The notes: generated by a model from the sequence alone, not told the origin. A stretch of DNA of 64,000 nt from an uncultured Campylobacterales bacterium (GCA_947494995.1 CANLWY010000003.1:62001-126000); one strand, 5' to 3'. Counted from the first letter of the stretch, positions 17,107-25,413 are shown. Numbers and translations: made by a program.

Positions 17107-17667
17107 ATGAGAAAAAATGATATTTTCCCTTGGACTAAGAGTTTTGAAACTGGAATAAAAGAAATTGATGAACAACATAGAAAAATGGTCAATTTAATAA
17201 ATGAGCTAACATATTACTTTGTAGAAGACAAAGAGTATGATATGAATAATACTGTTGATGAACTAATTTCATATACACAGTATCACTTTAATTCAGAAGA
17301 GAAGATATTAGAAAAATATATCAAATCAGAAGATATCCTTTTATCACATAAAAAAGGTCATTCAAACTTTCTTCCAAAAATTATGGAAATAAAAGAGAAG
17401 TATAAAAATGACAATCAAAGTGAAAGGATTTTGTTCTTTCTAATTAAATGGTTAGCTTTTCATATCATAGATGATGATAAAAGACTAATTTATACTATAA
17501 ATAAAAAGTCTAAAAACTTTGATAAAGAGTCAATAAAAATAATCTATTTTATCTGGGAAACAACCCTAAGAATAAAAACAATTAAAAAGTTGAAAAAAAT
17601 GAACAATAGTCTAAAAGATATTCTTCATAATAACTACTACGAATTTGTAGGAGATATTAAAAAGTAG
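17107..17667 (+). CDS. Bacteriohemerythrin
   Basis: A 186-residue protein whose first ~135 residues form a hemerythrin four-helix bundle with a non-haem di-iron site that binds oxygen. The iron ligands fit: EIDEQHRKMVNLINELTYYF (helix 1), YTQYHFNSEEKILEKY (HxxxE), HKKGHSNFLPKI and WLAFHIIDDDKRL (HxxxD). The extra ~45-residue Lys-rich tail is not part of the fold. It stands alone after a CRP/FNR-type dyad. Likely roles are oxygen storage or delivery, or oxygen sensing, in a microaerophile. Confidence 0.93.
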   Translation: MRKNDIFPWTKSFETGIKEIDEQHRKMVNLINELTYYFVEDKEYDMNNTVDELISYTQYHFNSEEKILEKYIKSEDILLSHKKGHSNFLPKIMEIKEKYKNDNQSERILFFLIKWLAFHIIDDDKRLIYTINKKSKNFDKESIKIIYFIWETTLRIKTIKKLKKMNNSLKDILHNNYYEFVGDIKK

Positions 17668-17696
17668 TTTTTATATTTCATTCTGTAATATTTTTT

Positions 17697-17725
17697 AAAC
17701 ATAATCAAAAAATATATTAAAATAC
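17697..17725 (+). repeat. Left copy of 29-nt direct repeat flanking the accessory island
   Basis: The 29 nt AAACATAATC...TTAAAATAC occur here and, identically, at 22854-22882. Both copies sit 25 nt or less before a TGGAG Shine-Dalgarno and a phage-regulator-like gene (RhuM here, ORF6N there). The repeat contains a TATATT/TTAAAAT stretch that could be a -10 box, so it may be a duplicated promoter/leader, an island boundary, or both. Confidence 0.75.
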
Positions 17726-17749
17726 ACCCAATATAAATTGGAGTATTTT

Positions 17750-18607
17750 ATGGAAAATATAGTTATATATAATGAAGGTGAATTAGAGTTAAACGTATCA
17801 GTAGAAAATGAAACAGTATGGTTAAATAGAAGTCAATTGTCAGAGTTGTTTGGAAGAGATTTAAAAACTATTGGTAAACATATTAACAATGTTTTTAGAG
17901 AAGGAGAACTAGACAAAGTTTCAACTGTCTCAAAATTTGCGATAGTTCAAAATGAAGGTGGACGAGAAGTCAAAAGAGATATAGAATATTATAATCTTGA
18001 TGTAATAATATCTATTGGATATAGAGTAAAATCTCAAAGAGGTGTAAGATTTAGACAATGGGCTATTACAGTTCTAAAATCCTATATTCAAAATGGTTTT
18101 GTAATCAACTCTGAAAAAATTACAAATGAAAGGTTTGTAAGTTTAGAAAATGATGTAAACTTCCTAAAAGATAAAGTTCAAAATATATCAAATCAAATAG
18201 AAGATAAGACTCTAAAACCAACTCAAGGAATATTTTACGATGGACAAGTTTTTGATGCATATGCCTTTGTATCAAATCTTATAAGAGAAGCAAAACAATC
18301 TATAATCCTAATCGACAATTATGTGGATGATACAACACTAACTATCTTTTCAAAAGTACCAAATATAAAAGTAACTATCTACACTCACACAATAACAAAA
18401 CAACTAAAACTAGACCTAGAAAAATACAATACTCAATACAACAATATCACACTAAGAACTTTCAAAAACTCGCACGATAGATTTTTGATAATAGATGAAA
18501 AGGAACTTTATCATGTAGGAGCAAGTTTAAAAGACTTAGGTAAAAAATGGTTTGCTTTTTCAAAGATGGATATAGCTTCTTTTGTTTTATTAAATAGATT
18601 AAAATAG
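17750..18607 (+). CDS. RhuM-family protein with PLD-like C-terminal domain
   Basis: The N-terminal half is the RhuM/virulence-protein domain found in mobile islands (SVENETVWLNRSQLSELFGR, then VKRDIEYYNLDVIISIGYRV and RGVRFRQWAITVLKSYI). A short coiled coil leads to a C-terminal domain with AYAFVSNLIREAKQSIILID and HDRFLIIDEKELYHVGASLK, where H242-x-R-x4-D249 resembles one half of a phospholipase-D HKD motif with Lys replaced by Arg. The 286-aa frame starts at ATG 17750, preceded by GGAG at 6 nt; the TTG at 17738 lies within that leader. Function is unknown; such genes often sit next to defence or restriction modules, as here. Confidence 0.82.
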   Translation: MENIVIYNEGELELNVSVENETVWLNRSQLSELFGRDLKTIGKHINNVFREGELDKVSTVSKFAIVQNEGGREVKRDIEYYNLDVIISIGYRVKSQRGVRFRQWAITVLKSYIQNGFVINSEKITNERFVSLENDVNFLKDKVQNISNQIEDKTLKPTQGIFYDGQVFDAYAFVSNLIREAKQSIILIDNYVDDTTLTIFSKVPNIKVTIYTHTITKQLKLDLEKYNTQYNNITLRTFKNSHDRFLIIDEKELYHVGASLKDLGKKWFAFSKMDIASFVLLNRLK

Positions 18608-18685
18608 ACAAACTGAAATTGATTTGAAAATTGTGACGTGATTTGTGACGAAGAAGAGCTATAATATCGTTTTGGGGAGAATTAA

Positions 18686-19807
18686 ATGAATATTGAAAAA
18701 CTTAAAGATATCATTCAGGATAGTAATATAAATTTCTTAATAGGTTCTGGTATGTCAGCTGACTATTTAAGGACTTTAGGAAGTATAGAAGTATTATTAA
18801 CAGAATCTGAAAATATAGAAGATGAAGAGATTAAAAATATTGTAAAAGTATCGTTATATAAAAAATATTTTGATGGAGTTATTGAAAAAAATCTTAACAT
18901 ATTAGATAATGACAGTACTACTGATATATTAATGAATAATTATAAAACTTTCTTTGAGATTTTTAATAAAATATTACTTGAAAGAAAGAGCACATTATTA
19001 AGTAAACAAATTAATATTTTTACAACAAATATTGATATATGTTTAGAAAAATCTTTAGAAGACAAAGGGTTTGAATTTAATGATGGTTTTATAGGTAATT
19101 TTAAACCAAAATTTGATTTAAGCAATTTTAAAAAGTCATTATTCAAAAGAAGCTTACATTTTGAAAATATTTCGGAAATACCAGTATTTAATATTTATAA
19201 GATTCATGGTTCGTTAACTTGGAAAAAAGTAGATGATAGTATCTTGTTTTCTCCAACTTTACAATTAATTAAAAAAGTCTCTGATGTAACAATTTCAGAT
19301 GATACATTGATAGAAGTTGATAATGATGATACAATTGATGATTTAGAATCAAAAGCAACAAGTGTAACATATAATGCAAGTGAAATTAGAAGATTTAAAA
19401 GGCAATATGAAAAGCTAAATATTGTTAATCCTACAAAAGATAAATTCAGGCATACAATTTTAAATGAAACATATTATGAACTTCTTAGAATATATTCAAA
19501 TGAATTAGAGAAGGATAATAGTATTTTATTTGTATTAGGTTTTTCATTTGCTGATGAACATATACGAGATTTAACGATAAGGGTTGCAAACTCAAATCCA
19601 ACACTTATTATTTATATAGTGGCATATAGTAATAATACAAGAGATAATTTAAATACATCTCTTATTCCTTTAATTAAAAATAATAATGTCAAAATTATTT
19701 CTCCTAAAACCCATTCTATAAGTGGAGCAGAAGAATTTAAATATAATTTTGAAGAAGTAAATAGTAGAATATTTAAGTCTTTAAAAAAGAGTATTTTAGA
19801 GGGATAA
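18686..19807 (+). CDS. SIR2-domain protein, probable NAD-degrading effector of a SIR2-HerA defence system
   Basis: SIR2-domain effectors in anti-phage systems destroy NAD+ on infection. All key elements are visible in the 373 residues: the Gly-rich NAD loop GSGMS (20-24), the TTNID motif with Asn115 and Asp117, the general base His174 in KIHGSLTW, and the late LGFSFADEHIRDLTIRVAN typical of SIR2-like defence proteins. There is no zinc module, as in NADase-type members. It starts 78 nt after the RhuM gene and ends 1 nt before the HerA gene, so it is co-translated with it. SIR2 plus HerA is a known defence pair in which the two proteins form a complex. Activity is inferred. Confidence 0.9.
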   Translation: MNIEKLKDIIQDSNINFLIGSGMSADYLRTLGSIEVLLTESENIEDEEIKNIVKVSLYKKYFDGVIEKNLNILDNDSTTDILMNNYKTFFEIFNKILLERKSTLLSKQINIFTTNIDICLEKSLEDKGFEFNDGFIGNFKPKFDLSNFKKSLFKRSLHFENISEIPVFNIYKIHGSLTWKKVDDSILFSPTLQLIKKVSDVTISDDTLIEVDNDDTIDDLESKATSVTYNASEIRRFKRQYEKLNIVNPTKDKFRHTILNETYYELLRIYSNELEKDNSILFVLGFSFADEHIRDLTIRVANSNPTLIIYIVAYSNNTRDNLNTSLIPLIKNNNVKIISPKTHSISGAEEFKYNFEEVNSRIFKSLKKSILEG

Positions 19808-19808
19808 G

Positions 19809-21662
19809 ATGAATAATAATCAAGTAATAAAAGATTCAATATTTAAAATTGGACAAGTGATCTCAATAGATGGTAGGAAGATTCAAATTAGTGTAGATAA
19901 AACAAAAAATTCCTCACATATATTATATCAAGGTGAATTATTAAAAAATGTTTCAGTTGGTGGATATATAAAAATTTTAAAAGGTTTTACCAAAATTATT
20001 GCAAAAGTTGAAGGGGAATCTATTAAAGAGGATAAATTAAATTCAACTAAAAACTATAAAAGTGATAAAGATAAAATTAATAGAATTTTAAATGTTAGCT
20101 TACTTGGTTTTTTCAAAGGTAAAAAATTTGAAAGAGGTATTAAAGAATTACCATTAGTTTATAATGAATGTTATCTTTTAGAAAACGAAGAATTTAATCA
20201 AGTGCATAATTTTATAAAAGATGGTGATGATGAATTAGAAATAGGTAGTTTATCTCTTGAAAGGGGACAAAGTATTAGTTTTGGTACAAATAGTTTATTT
20301 GCAAGTCATATCGGAATATTTGGTAATACAGGTAGTGGTAAATCATATACTTTAGCAAAACTTTATAATACACTTTTATCAAATTATAAAAACAATGATA
20401 AGTTTAGAGAAAATGCGAAATACTATCTTTTTGATTTTAATGGAGAATATTTGAATACAAATTCTAACGAAGAAGATAGAGTAATTATTGAGAGTACTTT
20501 TAAACAAACTTATAATTTATCAACAAGTAGTCCTAATGATAGATTCCCAATCTTAAAAAAAGAGATTAATGATATTAGTTTTTGGTCTATTTTTTTAGAA
20601 TCAACAGAAAAAACTCAAACTCCTTTTTTAAAGAGGGCAATTAAAAACAAGTTTTATGATAATCGAATTCATAATATAGATGGAGTTAGATTTTTAATTA
20701 TTCAAAATCTAAAGAAAATGATTGAAAAAAAAATTACGAAGGGGATAATTTTAGAGTTTTTAGATGCTTTAGATAATTCATTTGATAATTTGGTGAATTT
20801 AAATGAAATTATTTATGATTTTGAATCAAGTTTGAAATTTCATTCTATGAGTGATACTTATTATTATGGTAGTTATTATGCAAACAATCAAGTAGAGGAT
20901 TTTGAAAGAGTTGTTTATAACAAAGTGAACAACATAGAATGGAATAATATAAATTATCTGGAAACAATTAAATTAAGAATTATTTTAAACTATTATTTTG
21001 AAGTTACTGTACATAATTTAAATTCAGAACATATTTCACCTTTATTAAAAAGAGCAAATAAAAAGTTTGATGATTTAGAAAAAGTTATTTTTATTCCTGA
21101 AAGAGATGAGGGTTCAAATGAAAATATTTGGAATGTAATATCTTTAAAGAATGTTAATATTGAGATGAAAAAAGTTTTACCACTTTTGATTGCAAAGCAA
21201 ATATATGATAAACAAAAAAAACTAGGTGATAAAACAAAATATTTAAATATAATAGTTGATGAAGCACATAATATCATGTCGAAAAATTCAGATAGAGAAA
21301 GTGAAACTTGGAAAGATTATAGATTAGAAACTTTTGAAGAAATTATCAAAGAGGGTAGAAAATTTGGCGTTTTTTTAACTATTGCTAGCCAAAGACCATC
21401 TGATATATCATCTACTATTTTATCTCAATTACATAATTACTTTTTACATAGATTAATAAATAATAATGATATTCTAGCAGTTGAAAAGACTATTTCATAT
21501 TTAGATAAAGTTTCTTTTGATTACTTACCAATATTGCCTACGGGGTCATGTATTGTTGCTGGACTATCTGCACAAGTTCCTGTAGTAATTGATATTGGAA
21601 AGATTGATTATGGTTTTGAACCAAAAAGTGAAACAATGGTTCTAACTGATAATTGGAATTAA
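19809..21662 (+). CDS. HerA-type (FtsK/HerA superfamily, DUF87) ATPase
   Basis: A 617-residue DNA-translocase-like ATPase. An N-terminal beta-rich HAS-barrel-like part (~10-75) precedes the P-loop GNTGSGKS (172-179), Walker B YLNIIVDEAHNIM (Asp484, Glu485) and a sensor/arginine-finger region FLTIASQRPSDISSTILSQL and HNYFLHRL. HerA rings are hexameric; in SIR2-HerA systems the ring scaffolds the SIR2 effector. Gaps of 1 nt separate it from both the SIR2 and protease genes. It is larger than archaeal HerA because of a helical insertion (~260-430). No NurA-like nuclease is adjacent. Identification is secure, defence function is by context. Confidence 0.92.
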   Translation: MNNNQVIKDSIFKIGQVISIDGRKIQISVDKTKNSSHILYQGELLKNVSVGGYIKILKGFTKIIAKVEGESIKEDKLNSTKNYKSDKDKINRILNVSLLGFFKGKKFERGIKELPLVYNECYLLENEEFNQVHNFIKDGDDELEIGSLSLERGQSISFGTNSLFASHIGIFGNTGSGKSYTLAKLYNTLLSNYKNNDKFRENAKYYLFDFNGEYLNTNSNEEDRVIIESTFKQTYNLSTSSPNDRFPILKKEINDISFWSIFLESTEKTQTPFLKRAIKNKFYDNRIHNIDGVRFLIIQNLKKMIEKKITKGIILEFLDALDNSFDNLVNLNEIIYDFESSLKFHSMSDTYYYGSYYANNQVEDFERVVYNKVNNIEWNNINYLETIKLRIILNYYFEVTVHNLNSEHISPLLKRANKKFDDLEKVIFIPERDEGSNENIWNVISLKNVNIEMKKVLPLLIAKQIYDKQKKLGDKTKYLNIIVDEAHNIMSKNSDRESETWKDYRLETFEEIIKEGRKFGVFLTIASQRPSDISSTILSQLHNYFLHRLINNNDILAVEKTISYLDKVSFDYLPILPTGSCIVAGLSAQVPVVIDIGKIDYGFEPKSETMVLTDNWN

Positions 21663-21663
21663 T

Positions 21664-22509
21664 ATGAAACAGAAAATTGACTATACAGATCCTATATTTG
21701 ATTTATATAAAATAAAATGTTATGAAGCTTTAGATTCTACTTTAGAATTAGAGAAATCAACTCTTCCCATCTATGCGGTTTTAAAAAATAATAAGCCAGA
21801 ACATATTGGTACAGGTGTTTTAATAAATATTAAATCTAAATTTTTTATATTTTCAGCATCACATGTATTTGATGAAATAGGAGATGACCCATTATCAATT
21901 GGACTAGGAAAAGGCAGAAAGCTTTTAACTTTTGGAGGAGATAGATTTAGTACAGCACGAGATAAAACTGGTAAACATCAATACGATCCTATTGATGCAA
22001 GCGTTTTCCCCGTTACAGTAGATTTACCAAAAGATATAAAGGAACAAGCACTAAGTTATAAGGATTTAGATTTATCTGAAAATGATGATAATAATGATAT
22101 TCATATTATTGCAGGTTATAGAATAAAAAAATCATATGCTATAGGAAATCAATCTTATGGAAAAGCTCAAGCATTTCCATCAATTAAATTAAAATTGAAA
22201 GATTATTCTTTATACAAAAAATTAGATAAAGAATTACATATTGCACTTGCTTATGAGTCTTATAATATTATAAATGGAATAAAACAAAAAACTCCAAAAT
22301 TAACTGGAATGAGTGGTGGAGGTATTTTTAGATCAAAAGAAATAAGAATACCTGCTTCTTCAAATATTGATATTATAAGAAAACCATTATTATCTGCAAT
22401 AACAATAGGTTATGAACCAAAAAGGCATAATAGAGAAGGAATAGTAATAGGAACAAAGATACATGTTCATTTATCTTTAATACAAAAGTATTTACCGGGT
22501 TTACTTTAA
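21664..22509 (+). CDS. Trypsin-like serine protease, third gene of the SIR2-HerA operon
   Basis: A 281-residue cytosolic protein (no signal peptide) with the trypsin/HtrA order of catalytic residues: His67 in IFSASHVFDE after GTGVLI, Asp111 in DPIDASVFPV, and Ser217 in LTGMSGGGIF, the usual GxSGG pocket. The C-terminal AITIGYEPKRHNREGIVIGT resembles the closing strands of the second barrel. No PDZ domain follows. It begins 1 nt after the HerA stop codon, so it belongs to the same transcript. Proteases occur in several defence systems as activatable effectors, but I do not recall one as a standard part of SIR2-HerA. Triad assignment is by motif and is fairly sure. Confidence 0.85.
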   Translation: MKQKIDYTDPIFDLYKIKCYEALDSTLELEKSTLPIYAVLKNNKPEHIGTGVLINIKSKFFIFSASHVFDEIGDDPLSIGLGKGRKLLTFGGDRFSTARDKTGKHQYDPIDASVFPVTVDLPKDIKEQALSYKDLDLSENDDNNDIHIIAGYRIKKSYAIGNQSYGKAQAFPSIKLKLKDYSLYKKLDKELHIALAYESYNIINGIKQKTPKLTGMSGGGIFRSKEIRIPASSNIDIIRKPLLSAITIGYEPKRHNREGIVIGTKIHVHLSLIQKYLPGLL

Positions 22510-22520
22510 GATATAAATTA

Positions 22521-22692
22521 TTACCTCTCTAACTTTTTTTCTATTTCTTTAAGTTCTTCGCAGACTCCTCAAGCATTTCATTAAAAGCCAATCCTTTTGT
22601 AACTATTTTATAAAGGTTTGGTTTGTTTTTTTGCCAGTTATATAGCGTCTTTCTATCTATATCCAAATATCTTGCAATATCTTTTTTTTCAT
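22521..22692 (-). pseudogene. Frameshifted remnant of a small helix-turn-helix protein
   Basis: Reading the minus strand, an ATG at 22692 is followed by a run of eight A and is out of frame with DIARYLDIDRKTLYNWQKNK and PNLYKIVTKGLAFNEMLEES, a clear HTH sequence; nine A would restore the frame. A second shift near 22560 moves the natural end to another frame (VCEELKEIEKKLER, stop at 22521). Two lesions argue for a decayed gene rather than a single sequencing slip. The region 22510-22904 otherwise holds only a short unconvincing plus-strand frame and the leader of the ORF6N gene. Confidence 0.75.
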
Positions 22693-22853
22693 TTTAAATA
22701 CTAATTTTTGATTTAGATAGAACAAATGTTATAGAGGAAGAGACTGATAACCTAATGATGGAAGAAGTATTAAATAAAGTGCTATCTGTATGGTATATAA
22801 ATAAACTTGTTCCATATTTGCATCACAAAATATTACAATATGCCATACTTTTA

Positions 22854-22882
22854 AAACATAATCAAAAAATATATTAAAATAC
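22854..22882 (+). repeat. Right copy of the 29-nt direct repeat
   Basis: Identical to 17697-17725, 5157 bp away. The similarity extends with changes to the start codon (TGGAGTATTTTATG on the left, TGGAGTATATTATG here), so the whole leader of about 55 bp is related. Confidence 0.75.
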
Positions 22883-22904
22883 TTCAAAAAAGATGGAGTA
22901 TATT

Positions 22905-23414
22905 ATGAAAAGCTTACAAATAGAGAATATTAATTCGAAGATATATGAGATAAGAGGACAGAATGTTATGTTGGATAGAGATTTAGCTATTTTATATAAT
23001 GTTGAGACAAGAGCTTTAAAACAAGCAGTAAAAAGAAATATTGAGAGATTTCCAAACGATTTTATGTTTCAACTTTCAGAAAGTGAGGTTAATTCAATGG
23101 TATCACAAAATGTGATACCTTCAAAGCAGCATCTTGGTGGTAGCTTACCTTATGCTTTTACAGAACAGGGTGTCGCAATGCTAAGTGCAGTATTAAAAAG
23201 TAAAACAGCAGTAGATATTAGTATTAGAATTATGCGTACATTTGTAGAACTAAGAAGATTCGCTTTAACCTATGATGAATTAGCCAAAAAGATAGATGAA
23301 ATAGAAAAAAGAGTTACATCAGGTGAAGAAACTGATATAAGAATCATAGATGTTTTAAATCAACTGATGAATAGTGATGATAAAGAATCAGATAAGATAG
23401 GTTTTATAAAATAA
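22905..23414 (+). CDS. ORF6N-domain (KilA-N-like) protein
   Basis: The first ~95 residues are an ORF6N domain: INSKIYEIRGQNVMLDRDLA, LYNVETRALKQAVKRNIERF, PNDFMFQLSESEVNSMVSQN and LPYAFTEQGVAMLSAVLKS. It is a DNA-binding domain common in phage and mobile-element regulators. A C-terminal coiled coil (TYDELAKKIDEIEKRV) follows. ATG 22905 is chosen (169 aa) because GGAG lies 8 nt before it; the in-frame ATG at 22893 overlaps that Shine-Dalgarno. Its leader copies that of the RhuM gene, suggesting common regulation or duplication. It closes the accessory island and converges with the methyltransferase gene. Confidence 0.88.
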   Translation: MKSLQIENINSKIYEIRGQNVMLDRDLAILYNVETRALKQAVKRNIERFPNDFMFQLSESEVNSMVSQNVIPSKQHLGGSLPYAFTEQGVAMLSAVLKSKTAVDISIRIMRTFVELRRFALTYDELAKKIDEIEKRVTSGEETDIRIIDVLNQLMNSDDKESDKIGFIK

Positions 23415-23420
23415 TCCTAT

Positions 23421-24110
23421 TTATTTTTGATATATTCCAAAATAGTGTGGTACTGGTGGCTCTTGTGTATCATCATAGGCTAAAAAGCTTATTTCTTTTA
23501 GATTATCTAAATTTACAAACTCATCCATTTCTGATTTAGCTAGAGGTAGGGGGATAACATCTTCCATAGTATTTTCTTCTCTACTTCTACAAGATACTAA
23601 GATATATCCATTAGGTGTAATCAAAGAACTCATAGCCTCTCTTGCTTTTTTTCTATATTGGTTTGGTAGTACTTGGATAGTGTTGCATTCATAAACTATA
23701 TCAAAGTTTTCAAACCAATTTTTTGGATAATTAAATAAATCTTCGACTAAATAGTTTACTTTTGAGTTAGGGAATCTTTTTTTGCAAAGATCTATTGCTG
23801 TTGGTGAGATATCAAATGCAGTTACTTTAAAGCCAAAAGAGCTTAAAGCTTCTGCATCATCTCCAACTCCACAGCCTATAACTATTGCTGTTTTTTTCTC
23901 CTTGTTTATTTTCTCTTCTTTTAACCAAGAGACTAAATAAGGGCTTGGTTCTAAATCAGCCCAAAAAACTTCTGTATAATCGCCATTTGCACTTTGGTAG
24001 ATTTTATCAAACCAGCCAGTAGGGTTATCTTTTTCTTGGAAGTCTTTTACCATCTTTTTATACTCTTCAGACGAGAAGGTCTCTTTTTTAAGAAAGTCTA
24101 AGTCTTCCAA
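23421..24110 (-). CDS. SAM-dependent methyltransferase (class I)
   Basis: A 229-residue Rossmann methyltransferase. Motif I is TAIVIGCGVGDDAEALSSFG, motif II acidic residue in KVTAFDISPTAIDLCKKRF, and motif III/IV NFDIVYECNTIQVLP. Closest by layout to the TehB/thiopurine methyltransferase-like group acting on small molecules; no rRNA- or DNA-specific NPPY motif is seen. Start ATG 24110 lies 9 nt after the xth stop codon, so it is last in the minus-strand run from the MerR gene. Substrate not known. Confidence 0.88.
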   Translation of the reverse strand: MEDLDFLKKETFSSEEYKKMVKDFQEKDNPTGWFDKIYQSANGDYTEVFWADLEPSPYLVSWLKEEKINKEKKTAIVIGCGVGDDAEALSSFGFKVTAFDISPTAIDLCKKRFPNSKVNYLVEDLFNYPKNWFENFDIVYECNTIQVLPNQYRKKAREAMSSLITPNGYILVSCRSREENTMEDVIPLPLAKSEMDEFVNLDNLKEISFLAYDDTQEPPVPHYFGIYQK

Positions 24111-24119
24111 ATCTAACTC

Positions 24120-24905
24120 CTATAGTTCTATTTCAAGAGCAATAGGGCAGTGGTCACTTCCCATAATTTCATCTAAAATATAAGCATCTTTGATATTGTC
24201 TTTTAAATCTTCACTTACATAGAAGTAGTCAATTCTCCAGCCAACGTTATTTGCTCTTGCATTTGCTCTATACGACCACCAGCTATATTTATCTTTAATA
24301 TCTCCATGTACATGTCTTAGAGTATCAATATATCCATGTTCTAAAAACTTAGTAATCCAATCTCTTTCCATCGGTAAAAATCCAGAAGTCTTTTCATTTG
24401 CTTTTGGACGTGCAAGGTCTATTTCTTTGTGAGCTGTATTTACGTCACCACATACAATAATAGATTTTCCCTCTTTTTTTAGATCTTCACAATACTCTAA
24501 AAATCTGTCGTAAAACTCCATTTTATAAACTAGTCTCTCTTCTTTTGATTGACCATTTGGAAAATATACATTGAAAAATGCAATATCTTTATCTCCCAGA
24601 GTAAAATGAACTTCATTTATTCTTCCTTCGTCTAGTACATCAACACTAGGACAGTTACACTCAAATGTAGTATCAAAGTCTGTAAAAAGTGCTGTTCCAC
24701 TTCTTCCTTTTATTGCTGATTGAGAAGCAAATAGAGTGTTGTAGTTTCTATCAAATATAGTTTCTGGAATTTGTTCTTTTGTTGATTTTGTTTCTTGAAT
24801 TCCAAGAATATCTATTTGGGCTTCATCCACCCATTTTAATGCTTCTTTTTTATCAACTGCTCTAATACCATTTACGTTCCATGAAACGAATTTATAATTT
24901 GCCAT
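24120..24905 (-). CDS. xth: Exodeoxyribonuclease III (AP endonuclease)
   Basis: A 261-residue Mg-dependent exonuclease/AP endonuclease that cuts 5' of abasic sites in base excision repair. Family motifs in order: KFVSWNVNGIRAV (metal-binding Asn), ILGIQETKS (Glu), GTALFTDF, VCGDVNTAHKEIDLARPKAN (catalytic Asp/Asn), TSGFLPMERDWITKF, WWSYRANARANNVGWRIDYF and the terminal GSDHCPIALEIEL with catalytic Asp-His. Full length and all active-site residues present. It starts directly after the stop of the small exported-protein gene. Confidence 0.95.
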   Translation of the reverse strand: MANYKFVSWNVNGIRAVDKKEALKWVDEAQIDILGIQETKSTKEQIPETIFDRNYNTLFASQSAIKGRSGTALFTDFDTTFECNCPSVDVLDEGRINEVHFTLGDKDIAFFNVYFPNGQSKEERLVYKMEFYDRFLEYCEDLKKEGKSIIVCGDVNTAHKEIDLARPKANEKTSGFLPMERDWITKFLEHGYIDTLRHVHGDIKDKYSWWSYRANARANNVGWRIDYFYVSEDLKDNIKDAYILDEIMGSDHCPIALEIEL

Positions 24906-25166
24906 TTATTTTGTTTCCTTAGTTTCTATTTTTTCTATATTATCAATTTCTATAAATTTCTTATCTTCATTTTTTATCTCTTTTTCTGAGCCTTTTTTAT
25001 TTAGAACTGATCCTAAAGCTGATCCTACACCAAAGGCACTTTTTGGAGTTAGTTTATCTCCTTTTCCTCCATGCATATCTATTTGACCTTTTTCTTGACC
25101 ATAATTATATGCATAGTTTGCAAATGCTGATGAGATAAATATTAGACTAAGTAGTAGTGTTTTCAT
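24906..25166 (-). CDS. Small exported protein of unknown function
   Basis: An 86-residue protein with a signal peptide (MKTLLLSLIFISSAFANYA), a short Gly-rich section (QEKGQIDMHGGKGDKLTPKS, AFGVGSALGSVL) and a charged Lys/Glu tail. No Cys and no further membrane segment, so probably periplasmic. I do not recognise the family. It overlaps the upstream small membrane-protein gene by 20 nt and abuts xth, which indicates it is translated as part of this operon. Confidence 0.7.
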   Translation of the reverse strand: MKTLLLSLIFISSAFANYAYNYGQEKGQIDMHGGKGDKLTPKSAFGVGSALGSVLNKKGSEKEIKNEDKKFIEIDNIEKIETKETK

Positions 25167-25413
25167 TCTTTTTTCCTCTTAAATTTTTATACATTCCATA
25201 TAAGGTGATTATTATCCAAAAAACTTCAATAATAAATGAACCTAGATTAAAATGTACAAAAAGTGATATAAGTAGTAATATTGCACCAATTAGGTTTAAA
25301 ATCTGGTAATAGAATGAAGTTACAGTCTGTTTTTCAACTTGCAATAAAAAGTATGCCCATACAATAAAAAGCATACCTATAAATCCAATAATTTGATAAA
25401 TATCCATCGTCAT
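25147..25413 (-). CDS. Small inner-membrane protein, CBU_0592-like
   Basis: An 88-residue protein with three hydrophobic helices (IIGFIGMLFIVWAYFLLQ; ILNLIGAILLLISLFVHF; SFIIEVFWIIITLYGMY), ending in a basic tail. The pattern, especially the YQxxNxxGAxLL core, matches the CBU_0592 family of unknown function. Its ATG overlaps the MerR stop by one base (TAATG), so the two are translationally coupled. Confidence 0.75.
   Translation of the reverse strand: MTMDIYQIIGFIGMLFIVWAYFLLQVEKQTVTSFYYQILNLIGAILLLISLFVHFNLGSFIIEVFWIIITLYGMYKNLRGKKNENTTT

Noticed and set aside
17738-17749. Upstream TTG start of the RhuM gene
   Set aside because: The TTG overlaps the Shine-Dalgarno for ATG 17750; the parallel leader at the ORF6N gene supports the later ATG.
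22755-22877. Short plus-strand frame of 40 codons starting ATGATGGAAGAAG in the 22.5-22.9 kb gap
   Set aside because: No good Shine-Dalgarno, no recognisable motif, and its end lies inside the 29-nt repeat; likely a remnant or chance frame.
17697-22882. Integrative element with integrase and tRNA attachment site
   Set aside because: No integrase or recombinase gene and no tRNA border are present; only the direct repeat supports mobility.
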